From Choristoneura fumiferana (lineage: Eukaryota; Arthropoda; Insecta; Lepidoptera; Tortricidae): a stretch of DNA of 64,000 nucleotides. The DNA lies in NCBI RefSeq assembly GCF_025370935.1, contig NC_133482.1, forward strand, positions 2,707,593-2,771,592, written 5' to 3'. Below are positions 19,412-30,050 of this stretch, one piece after another. The position numbers were made by a program, and so were the translations under genes. The notes under the pieces were generated by a model. The model was given only the letters and a program-made list of their open reading frames with translations. It was not told the DNA's origin and did no database searches. The stretch's first letter is position 1, and every line of letters begins with the position of its first letter.

Positions 19412-20430
19412 TTACCTATTGCTATGTACGAAAATGTACATATTGTCAACTAAGAAATCATTCTAGCCCTAGGTTCAGTATGGTTTTTATATTCTCGATT
19501 CCAATGTTTAGATTGTTTGAGCCTATAAGTGGGATAGACTATGCTCCATTTATTTGAACAATTGAAACTTAACGGTAATATTTACACACGTTTTGAAATG
19601 AAACAACAACATTATTTAAAATTGTGTTAACTTCTATACTAAAAACATAATAAATATCGCTAATAAATGTGCATGTAGTATATTTAGTCCATTTCTGTTC
19701 GAAATACCGTGATACGTGTGTTACAATTCGACCGTTAATTCAAACCTTAAATTAAACGGAGTATAGTTTAAATTAATATGAAAAGTATTGTTATATCCAC
19801 CCATTGAGATATTTCAGTTTAACCCGCAGGCGTGGAATAAATAGCTAACTAATTAAACAAATAGTTCACAGTGTCTTATTATGAAAGCGGAGTGTATTCA
19901 CCAAACCACATCTCAACCGCCACACAAGCTATACTAGTTTAACTTGACTTAACTCTAAAGTCATAACTTCAGAGAATAGAATAGTACAAAGCAATTGAGG
20001 TGTTATATACGTGAGCTCGTCTTTAAAGTGTTTTCAAGAGTTTGAAGCAGGAATTTAGTTATTGTTAAATTATGTTAGAAGCAAGTTGGAGCGGTGAACG
20101 TTGAGTCTTTGATCGTGAACTTATGCCTATTCACATTTGAATATTCAATAGAATTGTTTCGTAAGTAAAGATGAGATGACACATGCTCACATAAAATTTA
20201 CCTATTCAGTGAACATGAGATGTTTTGATGGTCCGTGCCTTTGGGTCTAGATATGGGTACATAATAATATTATATGAAGTAATACCACAACATTACCTAC
20301 TTGAAATTGTTTCACAAAATTTTTATTCACTTACTAATCAATAATCGTTCAAAAAGAATTTTATGTATATATTTTCTTTAAATATAACCAATAATAAAAA
20401 AAACAACTTAAAATATGATCCCAACGATGC
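19412..20430. other. Shared block sequence without recognisable gene
   Basis: Present in both block copies. AT-rich, no coding signal, no repeat I can name. A 30-bp section near 20216-20247 is missing from copy 2. Confidence 0.5.
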
Positions 20431-20449
20431 ACACACACACACACACACA

Positions 20450-20505
<56 letters not shown>

Positions 20506-20507
20506 CT
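20431..20507. repeat. (CA)n(CGCA)n compound microsatellite
   Basis: A CA run, then about ten CGCA units, then a second CA run. The copy 2 counterpart at 31033-31071 is about half as long and lacks the right-hand CA run and 35 bp beyond it. Open frames on both strands over it are low-complexity artefacts. Confidence 0.95.
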
Positions 20508-20727
20508 CATTAAAGATACAAACTCTTGTACAAAATAAATTAACAAACACAATTGACAAACATTACATAACATAAAGACTTATGAGAAACATTATAACTT
20601 TTTTTCAAAACTATTCAATGGCTGGGGCAGGCATGAGCACTGCTGGTTTTGGGTCATTCCGCACATACTTGTGGCTCATATAATAGACATTTATGATTCT
20701 TGATCTAAGCCAGCTCATTACGACACA

Positions 20728-20868
20728 GGGGCTGTTTCACCATCCATTGATTAGCGTTAACCGACGGTTAAATGTGATGCCGTCTCCGTCTATTCGAACA
20801 AAACGAATAGAGACGGCATCACACCTAACCGCCAGTTTACACAAATCAATGGATGGCGAAAAAGCCCC
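20728..20868. mobile_element. 141-bp palindromic MITE, GGGGCTGTTTCACC family
   Basis: GGGGCTGTTTCACCATCCAT at the left is matched by the near reverse complement ATGGATGGCGAAAAAGCCCC at the right; the pairing continues through GAGACGGCATCACA to a short central loop. Other members are at 31256 (copy 2), 38203 and 60921. Only the 38203 copy has a clean TTA duplication. Confidence 0.8.
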
Positions 20869-20967
20869 TTAGGGATTTATCCTAACGGTCAGCTCCGGTC
20901 CGTAGGTACTTTTACGAATTCAGATAGATAGGATTCAAATCAGACGCAGTGCGAAACCGCTTTTTTA

Positions 20968-21065
20968 TGGTTCCGTAGCCAAAATGGCAAAAACGGAACC
21001 CTTATAGTTTCGCCATGTCTGTCTGTCTGTCCGTCCGCGGCTTTGCTCAGGGACTATCAATGCTA
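20968..21065 (+). repeat. GGTTCCGTAGCC dispersed repeat
   Basis: GGTTCCGTAGCCAAAATGGC, AACGGAACCCTTATAG and a CTGT/CCGT microsatellite-like run followed by GGCTTTGCTCAGGGACTATC form a recognisable lepidopteran dispersed repeat. Copy 2 has it at 31495-31590 and an opposite end occurs at 10205. I cannot assign the class. Confidence 0.55.
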
Positions 21066-21435
21066 ACAATACTATCAGTAACTAATTTTTAATTTTTTCC
21101 ACCAGAAATATAATGCCTGAAATAATGAAATCACATTAAAACTGCTGATTGTTCGAATATTTTTACTCAATTTGTAAAAAAAATGTTAAGTTACGGCGTA
21201 GGCACTGTATTATAAACTTACTCTTTTTAATGGACGCTTTTACAATGTTGTTTCAATAGGCCGCAATTGCCAGAGGTGAAGGTTATCGGTAAAAATAAAA
21301 TCGGTAAAATAAACGAACTGATTATTAATTTGCAAGATTGTTCGTCGGAGTTGGAAAGTGACACTCCAAGCGTTGAATAAATTATATTTTCACCTCAGCA
21401 CCTCAAACAGGCAGGTTTTGCTATGAGAAATCAGT

Positions 21436-21995
21436 GATCTAAATCGCATTTTGATTGTTGATTACAATCTTAAATTAAATTTTTGATATTAAAAATATAT
21501 CGATAGATACCTAATAAATTACATGACAACGAAATATTTCCAAAATGTAAATTTTCCCGATCTTTTAATAAAGTATGCAACCTCGTTGCACGAAAGCCGC
21601 TTCTCTTGTTTTTTTTTTTAAATAATTTCATATACTGCCTCTACAGTTGGAATAAATATTTGTTTGTTGTTTTATTAGAAATCTTAATAAAATTCATATT
21701 TAAAGGTTTAATAACATTTATAATTATACGTTTATTGTTCAACCTTTTTAATGACTCCAAGATGAGGCTGTTTGCAGTATTAAAAAATAAGTGTGACATA
21801 CCTAGCACAAGAAGTATGAGATTTGTATTGTATGTACTGGACACTTTTTTATGGTTTTAAATGTGATTATTATATTAAAAAAAACGTGTTTGTTTTGTAA
21901 ACAGGTAGCAGGTATATGTGGTTTTATTATCAAGTTACATTTAAATTATGTTCTCGCTGCTGAGGTGAAAAATTGTATGTGTCACACGAGACCCA
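21436..21995. other. Copy-1-specific replacement segment
   Basis: Between the shared words GAGAAATCAGTGA and AGTTTTTTTGCATCT, copy 1 has about 560 bp and copy 2 about 180 bp (31966-32148) of text that I could not align apart from a short TTGATTACAAT match. Copy 1 here is very AT-rich. The open frames at 21606-21860 and 21641-21844 oppose each other, are hydrophobic by composition and are not credible genes. Confidence 0.6.
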
Positions 21996-22394
21996 AGTTT
22001 TTTTGCATCTGGTGTATTTGAATCTTTTGCTGCTGTTAGGATTCTAACCTAGAATCACTCACTGACGCTCGTGATTCAATTATAGAATCCTTCGCTTACT
22101 CGGGATTCAATATCAACACTCGCAACAAAAAACAACTTTGCTCTCTTGTTGCACAAATAACTATTTAAAATTCAAATAAGACTTTCAGTTCGATAGCGTA
22201 ACGTTTAAACCAACAAACAATGCTGTTGCCACTTTTGCACTAGGTACATGCAAAAGTATCGATAGTTTGCGTAACAGTAGGAGGGACTCTAGTTACGTCA
22301 GTTTGGCATCTGTTATTTGAATCATGTTAGAAAAATAGAATATAGCAAAGGTCGACACCGTATCATACCATAACCGTTAGCAACATGTCTGATG

Positions 22395-22785
22395 AAAACC
22401 AATCTTAATTTGATTGCTTAGTAACGATATCTCTTGTCCGGGTGAGCGGTTAGTTCCAATGGAATGCCGAAAAAGTTTCTCGATGAAGGCTACGGCATAG
22501 ATGTCGCTAGCGTCGCTGCTTAAGTGACTAAGTAAGAAACAAAAACAAGCTGAGATAGTGAAATTCGTGTCGGTACCGTTGACCATCAGTGGTGTAGCGG
22601 TATAGCACGCGGTACGGATTACCGAGGACCTGGGTTCGATTCCCAGTGATGGTCTTATTTTTCTTTTTTTTCTGTGCATCTATATTTCAGTTTGTATTTT
22701 CAATTTAGGTTTTACGGGATGACCGTAAAAGTAAAAATTTGGAATTGAAATAAAAAATACAAAAAGATTCCAAAAAACCAATCTT
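22395..22785 (+). mobile_element. Composite SINE with internal tRNA-like region, copy 1 only
   Basis: A 391-bp insertion is flanked by AACATGTCTGATG (22382-22394 and 22786-22798). Copy 2 reads straight through with a single AACATGTCTGATG near 32527. Inside, a tRNA-like segment lies at 22581-22654, preceded by about 186 bp of unrelated leader and followed by a body with GATGACCGTAAAAGTAAAAA and an A-rich end. AAACCAATCTTAA occurs near both ends. Body relatives are at 12252-12410. The insertion is clearly a single event; whether the leader belongs to the standard SINE is open. Confidence 0.85.
22581..22654 (+). pseudogene. tRNA-like region of the SINE (not a functional tRNA gene)
   Basis: GACCATC and GATGGTC pair perfectly as a 7-bp acceptor stem over 74 nt. 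The T arm GACCTGGGTTCGATTCCCAG is intact and contains a B box; the D region TGGTGTAGCGG resembles an A box. The anticodon arm is weak: the best parse has a 4-bp stem and loop ACGGATT, with C instead of the universal T at position 33. Together with its place inside a SINE, this argues against a working tRNA. Confidence 0.75.
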
Positions 22786-23330
22786 AACATGTCTGATGGC
22801 AAAGATATATTCTTTGTATCGAAACGTATGAGAATATACCCACTAGCACGTTTCGTAACCAATCGTCGCCGTCACGTGTCATGTATGCGTTTGACATTCT
22901 TTTTGACACTCCGTCTGACACGTTCGTATTACGGTCTTGGAATGGTACTGTGTAATTTGTAGTGAACTTTATAAGCATCCAAACATCTTCACAAACTTTC
23001 TCATTTATAATAATTAAGTCACAGCCGTGCATGCAGATCCGAGGCGTATTAATAACGATCAAATTGATTTAGTGGTTCAAAGGAATTTATAACTTACGTG
23101 CCAGCCTGTCAAAACCACGTAATCTAATTTCCGTCATATTTGTTGAGCATGAGTGGTTTTTAAAATTTCAGGAGGAACTGCGATATTTATTGATGATTAA
23201 TGGCCCGGATTTTTGTGTGAGATAACAAGTATTATAAAATTTCAAATCGGTAGTCCAACATCCTTGGTGTGAGCTCTATACCATAACCTGGGGTTGGGGC
23301 ATTCGTGATTTCACCCGCCCCCCCCTGCCC

Positions 23331-23550
23331 ATGCCAGTGGTTTTATATATTTACGTCGACGTAGTGGTAGGGGATTTAATCAGAAACAATTTGTCAGGGT
23401 AAAGATAATTTGAGCGTATCCAAAAACAACCAATGAATTTAAAAAAAATACTTTTAAGCTTAATATTCGGTAACGAATCTTTGAATCGAGAAAATATTAG
23501 GACAAATAACAATGTTTTTAAAAGACCTATATACAACCAAAGCCCTCAAT
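23331..23550. other. Single-copy spacer between the block copies
   Basis: AT-rich, no supportable coding sequence. The open frame at 23351-23536 on the minus strand has no motif. Confidence 0.45.
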
Positions 23551-23557
23551 CAAATCA

Positions 23558-23775
23558 AACGGGAAAAATTATCGCCACTTGAGGACTTTTCTCTGCCAAC
23601 CGTTATCTGTTCTTTGAACGATGGATGTGGCTCGCCCTTGGCCACCTCAAAACTTGCATATTCTTCGAGCTATAATTTTATTGATCCAGGCGTTACTTTG
23701 CAGAGTAAAGTTCGAGTAATTGTTTGTAGTGCTGCGAGTTGTATGTCGGTGACTTTAGTTCTTCGGCAAATTTCC
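23558..23775 (-). pseudogene. RTE-like LINE C-terminal fragment with stops
   Basis: The minus strand translates in one frame to IARRICKF, a stop, and then RTDNGWQRKVLKWR, matching the conserved tail pattern IARRIxKLKWQWAGHIARRTDxRWGRKVLEWR. Upstream, KVTDI is present but separated by about 80 bp of extra sequence. The 100-codon plus-strand frame at 23512-23814 is its antisense shadow. Confidence 0.65.
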
Positions 23776-23825
23776 GTATCGGCGTTTTTCTTAACCCACC
23801 CCTCCCTTTTATGACTTTTATGGCG

Positions 23826-23940
23826 TGCAAGCTGCTAAAAGTGGCTCCGGAAGCGGTCGGTAACATTTCGTGTGCTCTGCCTACCCCATTTGGGAATACA
23901 GGCGTTGATGTTTGTGTGTGTGTTGTTGTGGTGTGTGCAA
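23826..23940 (+). repeat. LINE 3' end fragment related to 472-680
   Basis: TGCTAAAAGTGGCTCCGGAA and CCCCATTTGGGAATACAGGC match 585-660, followed by a short GT-rich tail. It is a short dead fragment. Confidence 0.5.
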
Positions 23941-24294
23941 GGCTGCCCTAGTGCTTAATATGTTGATGAAGCAAAAAGTTTGGTTTCTTTTTGAACTAAA
24001 CCTATATTTGATGATGGAATGATTGATCATACTGATATCGTGTTGACTGATGTTGTACACTTATGTTTTTGAAGTCCTGGTTTCTTTAAAATAGCAACAG
24101 AGAACTTCTTAGGTCGATGATAGGAGCAAAGCGAGTCGGTCTTGAGTGACTGTATGTATCTTAGGGGCATGTGTAGAGCTCCGCCAAGACGAAAAAGTAC
24201 CTAGAATGATCATATTATTAAAGTTAATCATAGCAATTGTTGGCATTCAAAAAACTTCAAGGATTCCTATTTTTTGATCGCTCTTCTCTACCAC

Positions 24295-24420
24295 TTACAG
24301 TTTGGCTAGCAGAGAATCACTTCAGGGATAAGTTCGCCTTTGTACTAAACACTTTATTTTTTTCCTTCTAACCTTTTTGTCTTTCCTTTTTGTACAATAA
24401 AGAGTATAAACAAACAAACA
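24295..24420 (+). repeat. LINE 3' end with AATAAAG signal
   Basis: GGGATAAGTTCGCCTTTGTA, a T-rich stretch and TTTTTGTACAATAAAGAGTA followed by (CAAA)n. It is the plus-strand relative of the copies at 16275 and 26660. Confidence 0.6.
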
Positions 24421-24770
24421 AGATTCTGAATGAACCATATTCATTCATTAACTGAGTATGATTCACTAATTTTGTGTCACGTCATAATGTTTATTTGTTA
24501 TAATTTCTGTTTGGTTATTTACAGTCAATATAGCTTTGTTGTTACGAATTAATAACATAATTTGGAATATTATTATATTTAACAACGTTTACGTTCACAA
24601 TGAAAATAAATGGGTTTTTACAGTTTCAACCGATGTTTCGAAATGTTAACTATGTGTTTAGTGACACATTTGGCGTTTTAAAGTGCTGTAGAAAAGATTT
24701 TACTATTGACAGCAAGCCGTATATTGTCTTAATTGCTATGTTCAGACAGTTTTTTGTTGGAAACATTTGT
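24421..24770. other. AT-rich stretch up to the gap
   Basis: No recognised repeat. An open frame running from 24600 into the gap (first residues MKINGFLQFQPMF) has no motif I know; because it is truncated by the gap, a gene fragment cannot be excluded. Confidence 0.35.
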
Positions 24771-24780
24771 NNNNNNNNNN
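24771..24780. other. Assembly gap, 10 N
   Basis: Ten N characters directly precede the first base of the second block copy. The coincidence of the gap with the block edge suggests a join made during assembly rather than a biological boundary. Confidence 0.99.
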
Positions 24781-24787
24781 GATAGCC

Positions 24788-24952
24788 CTCATTGACCTAG
24801 TCCGAAACTAAGCAAAGCTTGTACCTACTATGGATACTAGGCAACGGATAAACATACTTAAATACATATAAAACATACAAGACCCGAGAGCAAACATTCG
24901 TATTATTCATACAAATATCTGCCCCGTCCGGGAATCGAACCCGGGACTTCAA
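24788..24952 (-). mobile_element. tRNA-derived SINE (ATAAATAA tail), copy 2 of 14168-14327
   Basis: It has the same text as the right-hand part of the SINE at 13707-14327, with the GTCCCGGGTTCGATTCCC box on the minus strand. Its tail side would lie within or beyond the gap. Confidence 0.8.
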
Positions 24953-25255
24953 GCTAATAAATAAAACAAAAAAAAACTAAAACTAAAGATGCTGGCAGCG
25001 TCCCTCTTTGAAAAGAAGCTTATTTTTTGTCCGTAGAAGCTGCCATCGCTTCGTCTCCTGTCATGTCTACTAACCTCTTATTTATTTATTACTAGAGTTT
25101 ACCCGCGGCTTCGCACGCGTAAACTATTCAATTCAACCTGGTACACTGAAATTACGGGATTTTAAAATACCTGGGAATTCGTAAAATGTATATCGTGGAC
25201 TTCAATGAGGTTGTGTCCGAATTTCAAGATCTAAGCCCAGCGGTTGAAATTTCAA

Positions 25256-25500
25256 GATTTTATCCCTATCCATAGGAATATTGGGATATAAAGTTCCTAT
25301 GTGTTATTCCAGACGTGCAGCTACCTACATACCTAATATCATAACTCTTGCCCATCGGTTGAATTTCAAGATTTTATCCCTATCCCATAGGAATATGGGA
25401 TAAAAAGTGGCCTATGTGTTATTCCAGACGTGCAGCTACCTACATACCTAATATCATAACTCTTAGCCCATCGGTTGATATTTCAAGATTTTATCCCTAT
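25256..25500 (+). repeat. 117-bp tandem array, two units plus partial
   Basis: This is the copy 2 counterpart of 14647-15010, with units of 114 and 117 bp. After the array, copy 2 jumps from AATCCGTG to CAGTATGTAAGAAT, skipping the (CA)n section present in copy 1. Confidence 0.9.
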
Positions 25501-25639
25501 CCCGTGTTATTCCAGATGTCTAGCTATCTACGTACAAAATGTCATCCAAATCCGTGCAGTATGTAAGAATATATCTTAGAGCTCATCATCATCCATCACC
25601 AGCCGGAAGACATCCGCTGTTGAGCAAAGGCTTCGACCT

Positions 25640-25872
25640 TTTTTTTATTCGATTGGATGGCAAACGACCCCATAAACATCTGCAACACCAGGGGTATTGA
25701 TGCGTTGCCAACCTAGAGGCCTAAGATGGGATACCTCAAGTGCCAGTAATTTCTTACTCTCCACGCCGAAACACAACAGTGCAAGCACTGCTGTTTCACA
25801 GGATTAGCGAGCAAGATGGTGGTAGCAATCCCGGCGGACCTTGCACACGGTTCTACGACCTGCAAAACCTGC
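25640..25872 (-). mobile_element. Non-LTR retrotransposon 3' end, copy 2 of 15310-15560
   Basis: Same family and position as the copy 1 fragment, including the 63-codon shadow frame at 25740-25931. Copy 2 has an extra CATCTG before CAACACCAGGGGTATTG, closer to the family members at 40730 and 55660. Confidence 0.65.
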
Positions 25873-26328
25873 GCCCTTATAACGCTACAATGAACGACAA
25901 CTCACCACTAACTGGACTTGAGTTTCAGTAGATACTTGCCAAAAAAAAACATTATAATACTCATATAATTAGTCAAACCTACTGTCACTGTCATTCTGAC
26001 AATCTTTCTGTCAAACCGTGCATGTCTTCTTCATACTCATATTATTATATTCAAAAGTTCAGTATTTCAGACTTTCTCATTTTCTTTATACTTCTTCAAA
26101 CATTTTTTTGTGGACGTTTTACATTAAACTAAACGATAGAGCTGCCTCTGAATACATACAATGCGGTTAACAGCCTTTTAGGATGCAATGCTAGATGCTA
26201 GCCAGGCTGTCAGCTAATTCATAATCATAATTAATGCAGCCGGGCGTTGGCACCGCTGTGGTATTGTTTCAGTGTTGACCGTGGTTTCAGACCGTGTGGT
26301 CTGGGCACGGTTTGGGATTTGAGCACAG

Positions 26329-26512
26329 TGCCCTTAGTTTTCGGTTACAAAATACGTCTCGATCGCGTTCGCGTTAAAATCTCAATTTGTATGGAAACAC
26401 GAACATCGCAAACGTTCCGCTAGAGGCGCTGTTCGTGTTTCCATATAAATTGAGATTTTAACGCGAACGCGAACGAGACGTATTTTGTAACCGAAAACTT
26501 ACATTAGGGGTA
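26329..26512. mobile_element. Palindromic MITE with CAG duplication, both arms present
   Basis: Allelic position to 15993-16133 but 184 bp, with the complete right arm from TTCGTGTTTCCATATAAATT to the end. CAG flanks at 26326-26328 and 26513-26515. The two arms could pair over about 80 bp with a small loop. Confidence 0.8.
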
Positions 26513-26659
26513 CAGTTTTCAGTTTACAGTTTCGGGTTGTGTACCTTAAAACGAAGTAAAAAAATATTGAAAAATTCAGAGGTATTGCTCTATTACTTTT
26601 AAAAGCCGCTGAATTAATGTTCAGCGTTCAGTTTGACAATTACGATCTATGTATGTATG

Positions 26660-26805
26660 TATGTATGTATGTAAAATCTTTATTGTACAAAATAAGTAAA
26701 CAAACACAGATGACAAACAATGAAATATATGTACAAAGGCGAACTTATCCCTTTAAGGGATCTCTACCAGTCAACCTTTGAGTGGATGAGAGGAGCATTC
26801 AAAAT
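26660..26805 (-). repeat. LINE 3' end with AATAAAG signal, copy 2 of 16275
   Basis: Same fragment as in copy 1 with two additional GTAT units in the flanking (GTAT)n run at 26649-26670 and a ~30-bp deletion after GAGGAGCATTCA. Confidence 0.6.
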
Positions 26806-27065
26806 TCAAAGCCAAAATTAAAATAGATGGTGGAAGATACAATACATTGCTTTAAATAATAATATAATACACAAATCTATAAAAGAATCCCAACATAAAA
26901 ATACACCAACTATGTACAAATATACAAACAAAATAAGAATAATACGTACCAATACAATAAGCAAAAATAATAATAATAATAACAATAATGATAGTTAATG
27001 TTTTCAACATTTACGGAGAAGGTATGTTTTATTATTTTCATCTGTTAAAGAGTCTACCCGGTATA

Positions 27066-28528
27066 CAGGGTGGATTTCGACGAGGGACCTTTGCGGAGAT
27101 ATTGCATTGTTTAAGTGATACACAGTCGATTTATAATGTTTAGAAACTTAAACAAAGTAAAAAAAAAATACAAAATTCACTCATTTTTAACTGCGGTGAT
27201 AACCCTATATTGCATCTGCACATAACGGCAAGATGGCTAGATTAAGGAATCGCCGTCGGAAAAACTCGGGATATTACGTTTATTTCCGAGAGTTGTTGTC
27301 ATCGTACTGATGTAAAAATGACACATAAAAGTCAAATAAATCAAATAAAATGCAAAAATACGAAATACAATTACTTATTATAACAATTTTACATACGGTG
27401 TTCAAATGTTAATACACGCTGCAGCCCGTGCCCGAGTATGTATTTTGTAAGGGTGAAGGCGCGGGCACGTTTAAGAACTTTTAGTACTGCGGTATGACTA
27501 TTTCGAAATGTCGACCAGCTGATCTCGAACTTTTCTTGGATTCCGCTCAAAATACCGCAGTATTCTTTTTCAAGTCTAGCCGCAAGACGAATAACAGGTC
27601 CTCCACGTTGATCGTTCTGAGCTGTTCTTGGTACAATGGCTGATTGTTGGTGACACGATCACAAGCACGTAAATTGTCCTACGACATGTTGGGTGTGGTG
27701 GTGGATATGTTTCCCTGTAACGTCGTAAAGCTTCAACCCCATTATGATTGCAGCTCGCGTATAACATGAGCAAATTAAATGTCAATTTCATTTCAAACAT
27801 CATATTTATGATATGTTTATGATCGATTTTTCAATCATGCAAAGAGTTTCGATAGTTGTAGAAAATGCGTTGGTTCTATCTCGGCTCGGCGAATGAAGTC
27901 CTATGACAACCTATTACTACAACTTTAGTGCAATATCCGTCAAATATTGTTCAGTATTATTTTTTTTTGGCGATAACCAAATAAAATAAAAAAAAACAAG
28001 GACAGCCAATTGTATGAATTGCTGATCAAGCAGGGAACAATTTCAATTCATTCGAAAATAATTTGATGAAGCGAGTTAACGAACTAAAACTTTTTATGAG
28101 TTTAGGTAGGTAAACAGAGACATCTTCTTAATTGTTTATGACGATTGAGTACATTCGAGTGAATGTCAGTGTCATGTCATGTAAGTTATTTGTTGTGGTT
28201 AGAATTATTAACTAAGAAATTACATAAATACTCCAGAGACAATCACCTCTGCAAATCCTGCAACGATTTTTTTTAGCGTTGCACGAAGACCTAAAAATGG
28301 ACAAATGGCAACATATTAACGTAATATCCTGACGTCTAAAGATTGTTTACAAGTAAGAACATTGACCCAGCACTAGGGTTGGCACAAAGTAGTTTTTGGT
28401 ATGAATGTTTAAAAGGCAATAACTTGAAAACGGTAACATATATTCCCATAGTTTCTATGGGGGAAATATAGTGCTAAGGTTGAACTATCTGCCAGTTTCG
28501 CAAAGGTCCCTCGTCGAAATCCACCCTG
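27066..28528. mobile_element. Mariner-superfamily-like element with DUF4817-type remnant, copy 2 only
   Basis: The ends CAGGGTGGATTTCGACGAGG...TTTGCG are perfect inverted repeats over about 30 bp, with TA directly outside each (27064-27065, 28529-28530). Copy 1 has the uninterrupted GGTATATACC at 16681-16690, so a TA duplication is read directly from the empty site. The element is 1463 bp. The only coding remnant is a minus-strand helix-turn-helix fragment (27389-27803). No catalytic transposase domain is visible, so it needs help in trans. Confidence 0.9.
27389..27803 (-). pseudogene. Frameshifted DUF4817-type helix-turn-helix remnant
   Basis: The first frame contains CNHNGVEALRRYRETYP, matching the conserved start of insect DUF4817 domains (YGxCxxNxxxAxRxYxExFPxRxxP), which sit at the N terminus of transposase-like proteins. 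Downstream, SAGRHFEI is in one frame and SHTAVLKVLKRAR in another, together spelling the typical second helix-turn-helix motif (ARHFxISHTTVxxVL) across a frameshift. A stop follows soon after GHGLQRV. The catalytic part is absent. The domain identity is from memory. Confidence 0.7.
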
Positions 28529-29277
28529 TATACCTACCAAACAAAAGCAGGACACTAAATTATTCAGGTTGTTATTTTTTCGTATATTAAAGGTATTAAA
28601 AATCCGTATGTTTTGATCATGATCGAGTCCTGGTTGTGCAGTCCCAGGTTTATATTTGAATATTTAATTTACACTAAGAATAACGCCCGAATGTACTTTA
28701 TAAAGTAAAAATTGTTTATTGAAAAAATAATTTTAAGAATTATAAATAATATCCAAAATGACAAAGCTGGTGACCCCATGTCTAGGTCTTAAGTAATGTC
28801 TGTTAAAAAAGGCAGGACTCAGGAGGATAAAGTCAAGAAAATACCATATCCGCCATTTTTCTGGCACTTGATTGTCGATTTTTAATGGTCAAATGCAACC
28901 AATTATTGTACGATGTTTTTTGTTACTATCTTCCAGCTTATCAACCATTTTGTTGAAGTAACTTTTACTTCTGACACCATTTTTTTAATAGTTATTTAAG
29001 AGAAAAATCTTTTTGGGTATTGTTAGTTTCTTCAGGAACAGAAGAAGACATTAACAACACTCAGAATTTGCTCTAAATAAAACTATCACTGCTCATAGAC
29101 AAACCGGCCAGTATGCAACACTATATATATCTACATCGACAATATCTTCCTGCTCTCCGGCTAAAACCAAATAAAGAAGTGACAGTAGAAAATTAACACA
29201 TACAAAAAACCGTACACAAACACTCGCGTAATAGTGCGTCTCGCAAAAAACGACCCCCGACTACCTTCAAAATAAAT
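28529..29277. other. Copy 2 block sequence without recognisable gene
   Basis: Corresponds to 16683-17766 of copy 1 without the SINE. The SINE's empty site AGTAGAAAATTAACAC lies near 29183. No coding signal was found. Confidence 0.6.
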
Positions 29278-29507
29278 CACACTTAGTGACATCACAATCA
29301 CGGGCGCCAGAGCAAAGCAACAGCTCCTGTTGACACGGGAGTAAGAAAGTATGGCGGCATCTCGCGTCAACCCCAAACATTGACATTATGTTTTATTGTA
29401 GCGAGTCAATTATGATAATTATGATTTGTTGATTTACGGACAAGCTGCTTTAGTTTGCTTTTGTTCTTTGTCTATTCTCATGGACTGCGGGAAGGTGTTG
29501 TTGATTT

Positions 29508-29720
29508 TTAACCCCCGACGCAAAAAGAGGGGCATTCTAAGTTTGACGCCACTGCCTGTCTGTCTGTTTGTCGCAGCTCTTAATGAATGGACCGATTTCG
29601 ATGCGGTTTACCTATATTACGTAAAAGCGAGTGTCCTTGCGGTGATTTTTAGCTATGTTTAATTAAAATCAGTTCGGGCATTTAAGAGATCTTGAACTCT
29701 GAAATGACAATGTCGGGGGT
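29508..29720 (+). repeat. CCCCGACGCAAAAAGAGG repeat
   Basis: Copy 2 counterpart of 17997-18215. The open frame 29426-29662 across it is a shadow of this repeat: it spans the same text as copy 1 and is broken there. Confidence 0.6.
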
Positions 29721-29743
29721 TATTCAACTTTTCTAAGTTCTAG

Positions 29744-30050
29744 TCTAATAAATAAATTTCATGGGACACTTGACACCCAATCGACCTAGCTCCAAACTAA
29801 GCAAAGCTTGTACCATGGATACTAGGCAACGGATAAACATACTTATATATTATCCTTTTGTGATGTAACCATGTTGCATGTTCCTTGTATTATTTATGGC
29901 TGTTGTTACCTGAACATAAATAAATAAATAAATATAAATAAATACATACTTAAATTACATATATTAAACGTCCAAGACTCGACAGCAAACATTTGTATTA
30001 TCATAACATAATCTGCTCCGGCCAGGGATCGAACCCGGAACCTCAATAAT
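29744..30050 (-). mobile_element. tRNA-derived SINE with nested tail, copy 2 of 19096-19411
   Basis: Same element and same ~95-bp nested (TAAA)n-tailed insertion as in copy 1, so that insertion predates the divergence of the two copies. Confidence 0.7.

Larger units (their letters stand above)
14156..23330 (+). repeat. Large duplicated block, copy 1
   Basis: This 9.2-kb stretch aligns colinearly and in the same orientation with 24781-33056. Long sections are identical apart from scattered single-base changes. Copy 1 alone carries the SINE at 17362, the tandem duplication with LINE at 18274-19127, and the SINE at 22395. It has one more 117-bp unit at 14.65-15.0 kb and a (CA)n block lost from copy 2. 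The right boundary is approximate: identity fades after CATCCTTGG near 23266 and stops by about 23330. Confidence 0.95.

Noticed and set aside
20338..20575. Short proteins rich in CVRA/ARTH repeats on both strands
   Set aside because: They are translations of the (CA)n(CGCA)n microsatellite and its flanks.
21606..21860. A hydrophobic membrane protein of 84 residues
   Set aside because: Opposed frames in very AT-rich DNA give such compositions by chance, and the segment is absent from copy 2.
22581..22654. A functional tRNA gene
   Set aside because: It lies inside a flanked SINE insertion, the anticodon arm is poor and position 33 is C instead of T.
29426..29662. A membrane-like 78-residue protein
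   Set aside because: It crosses a dispersed repeat, and the equivalent frame in copy 1 is broken by one-base differences.
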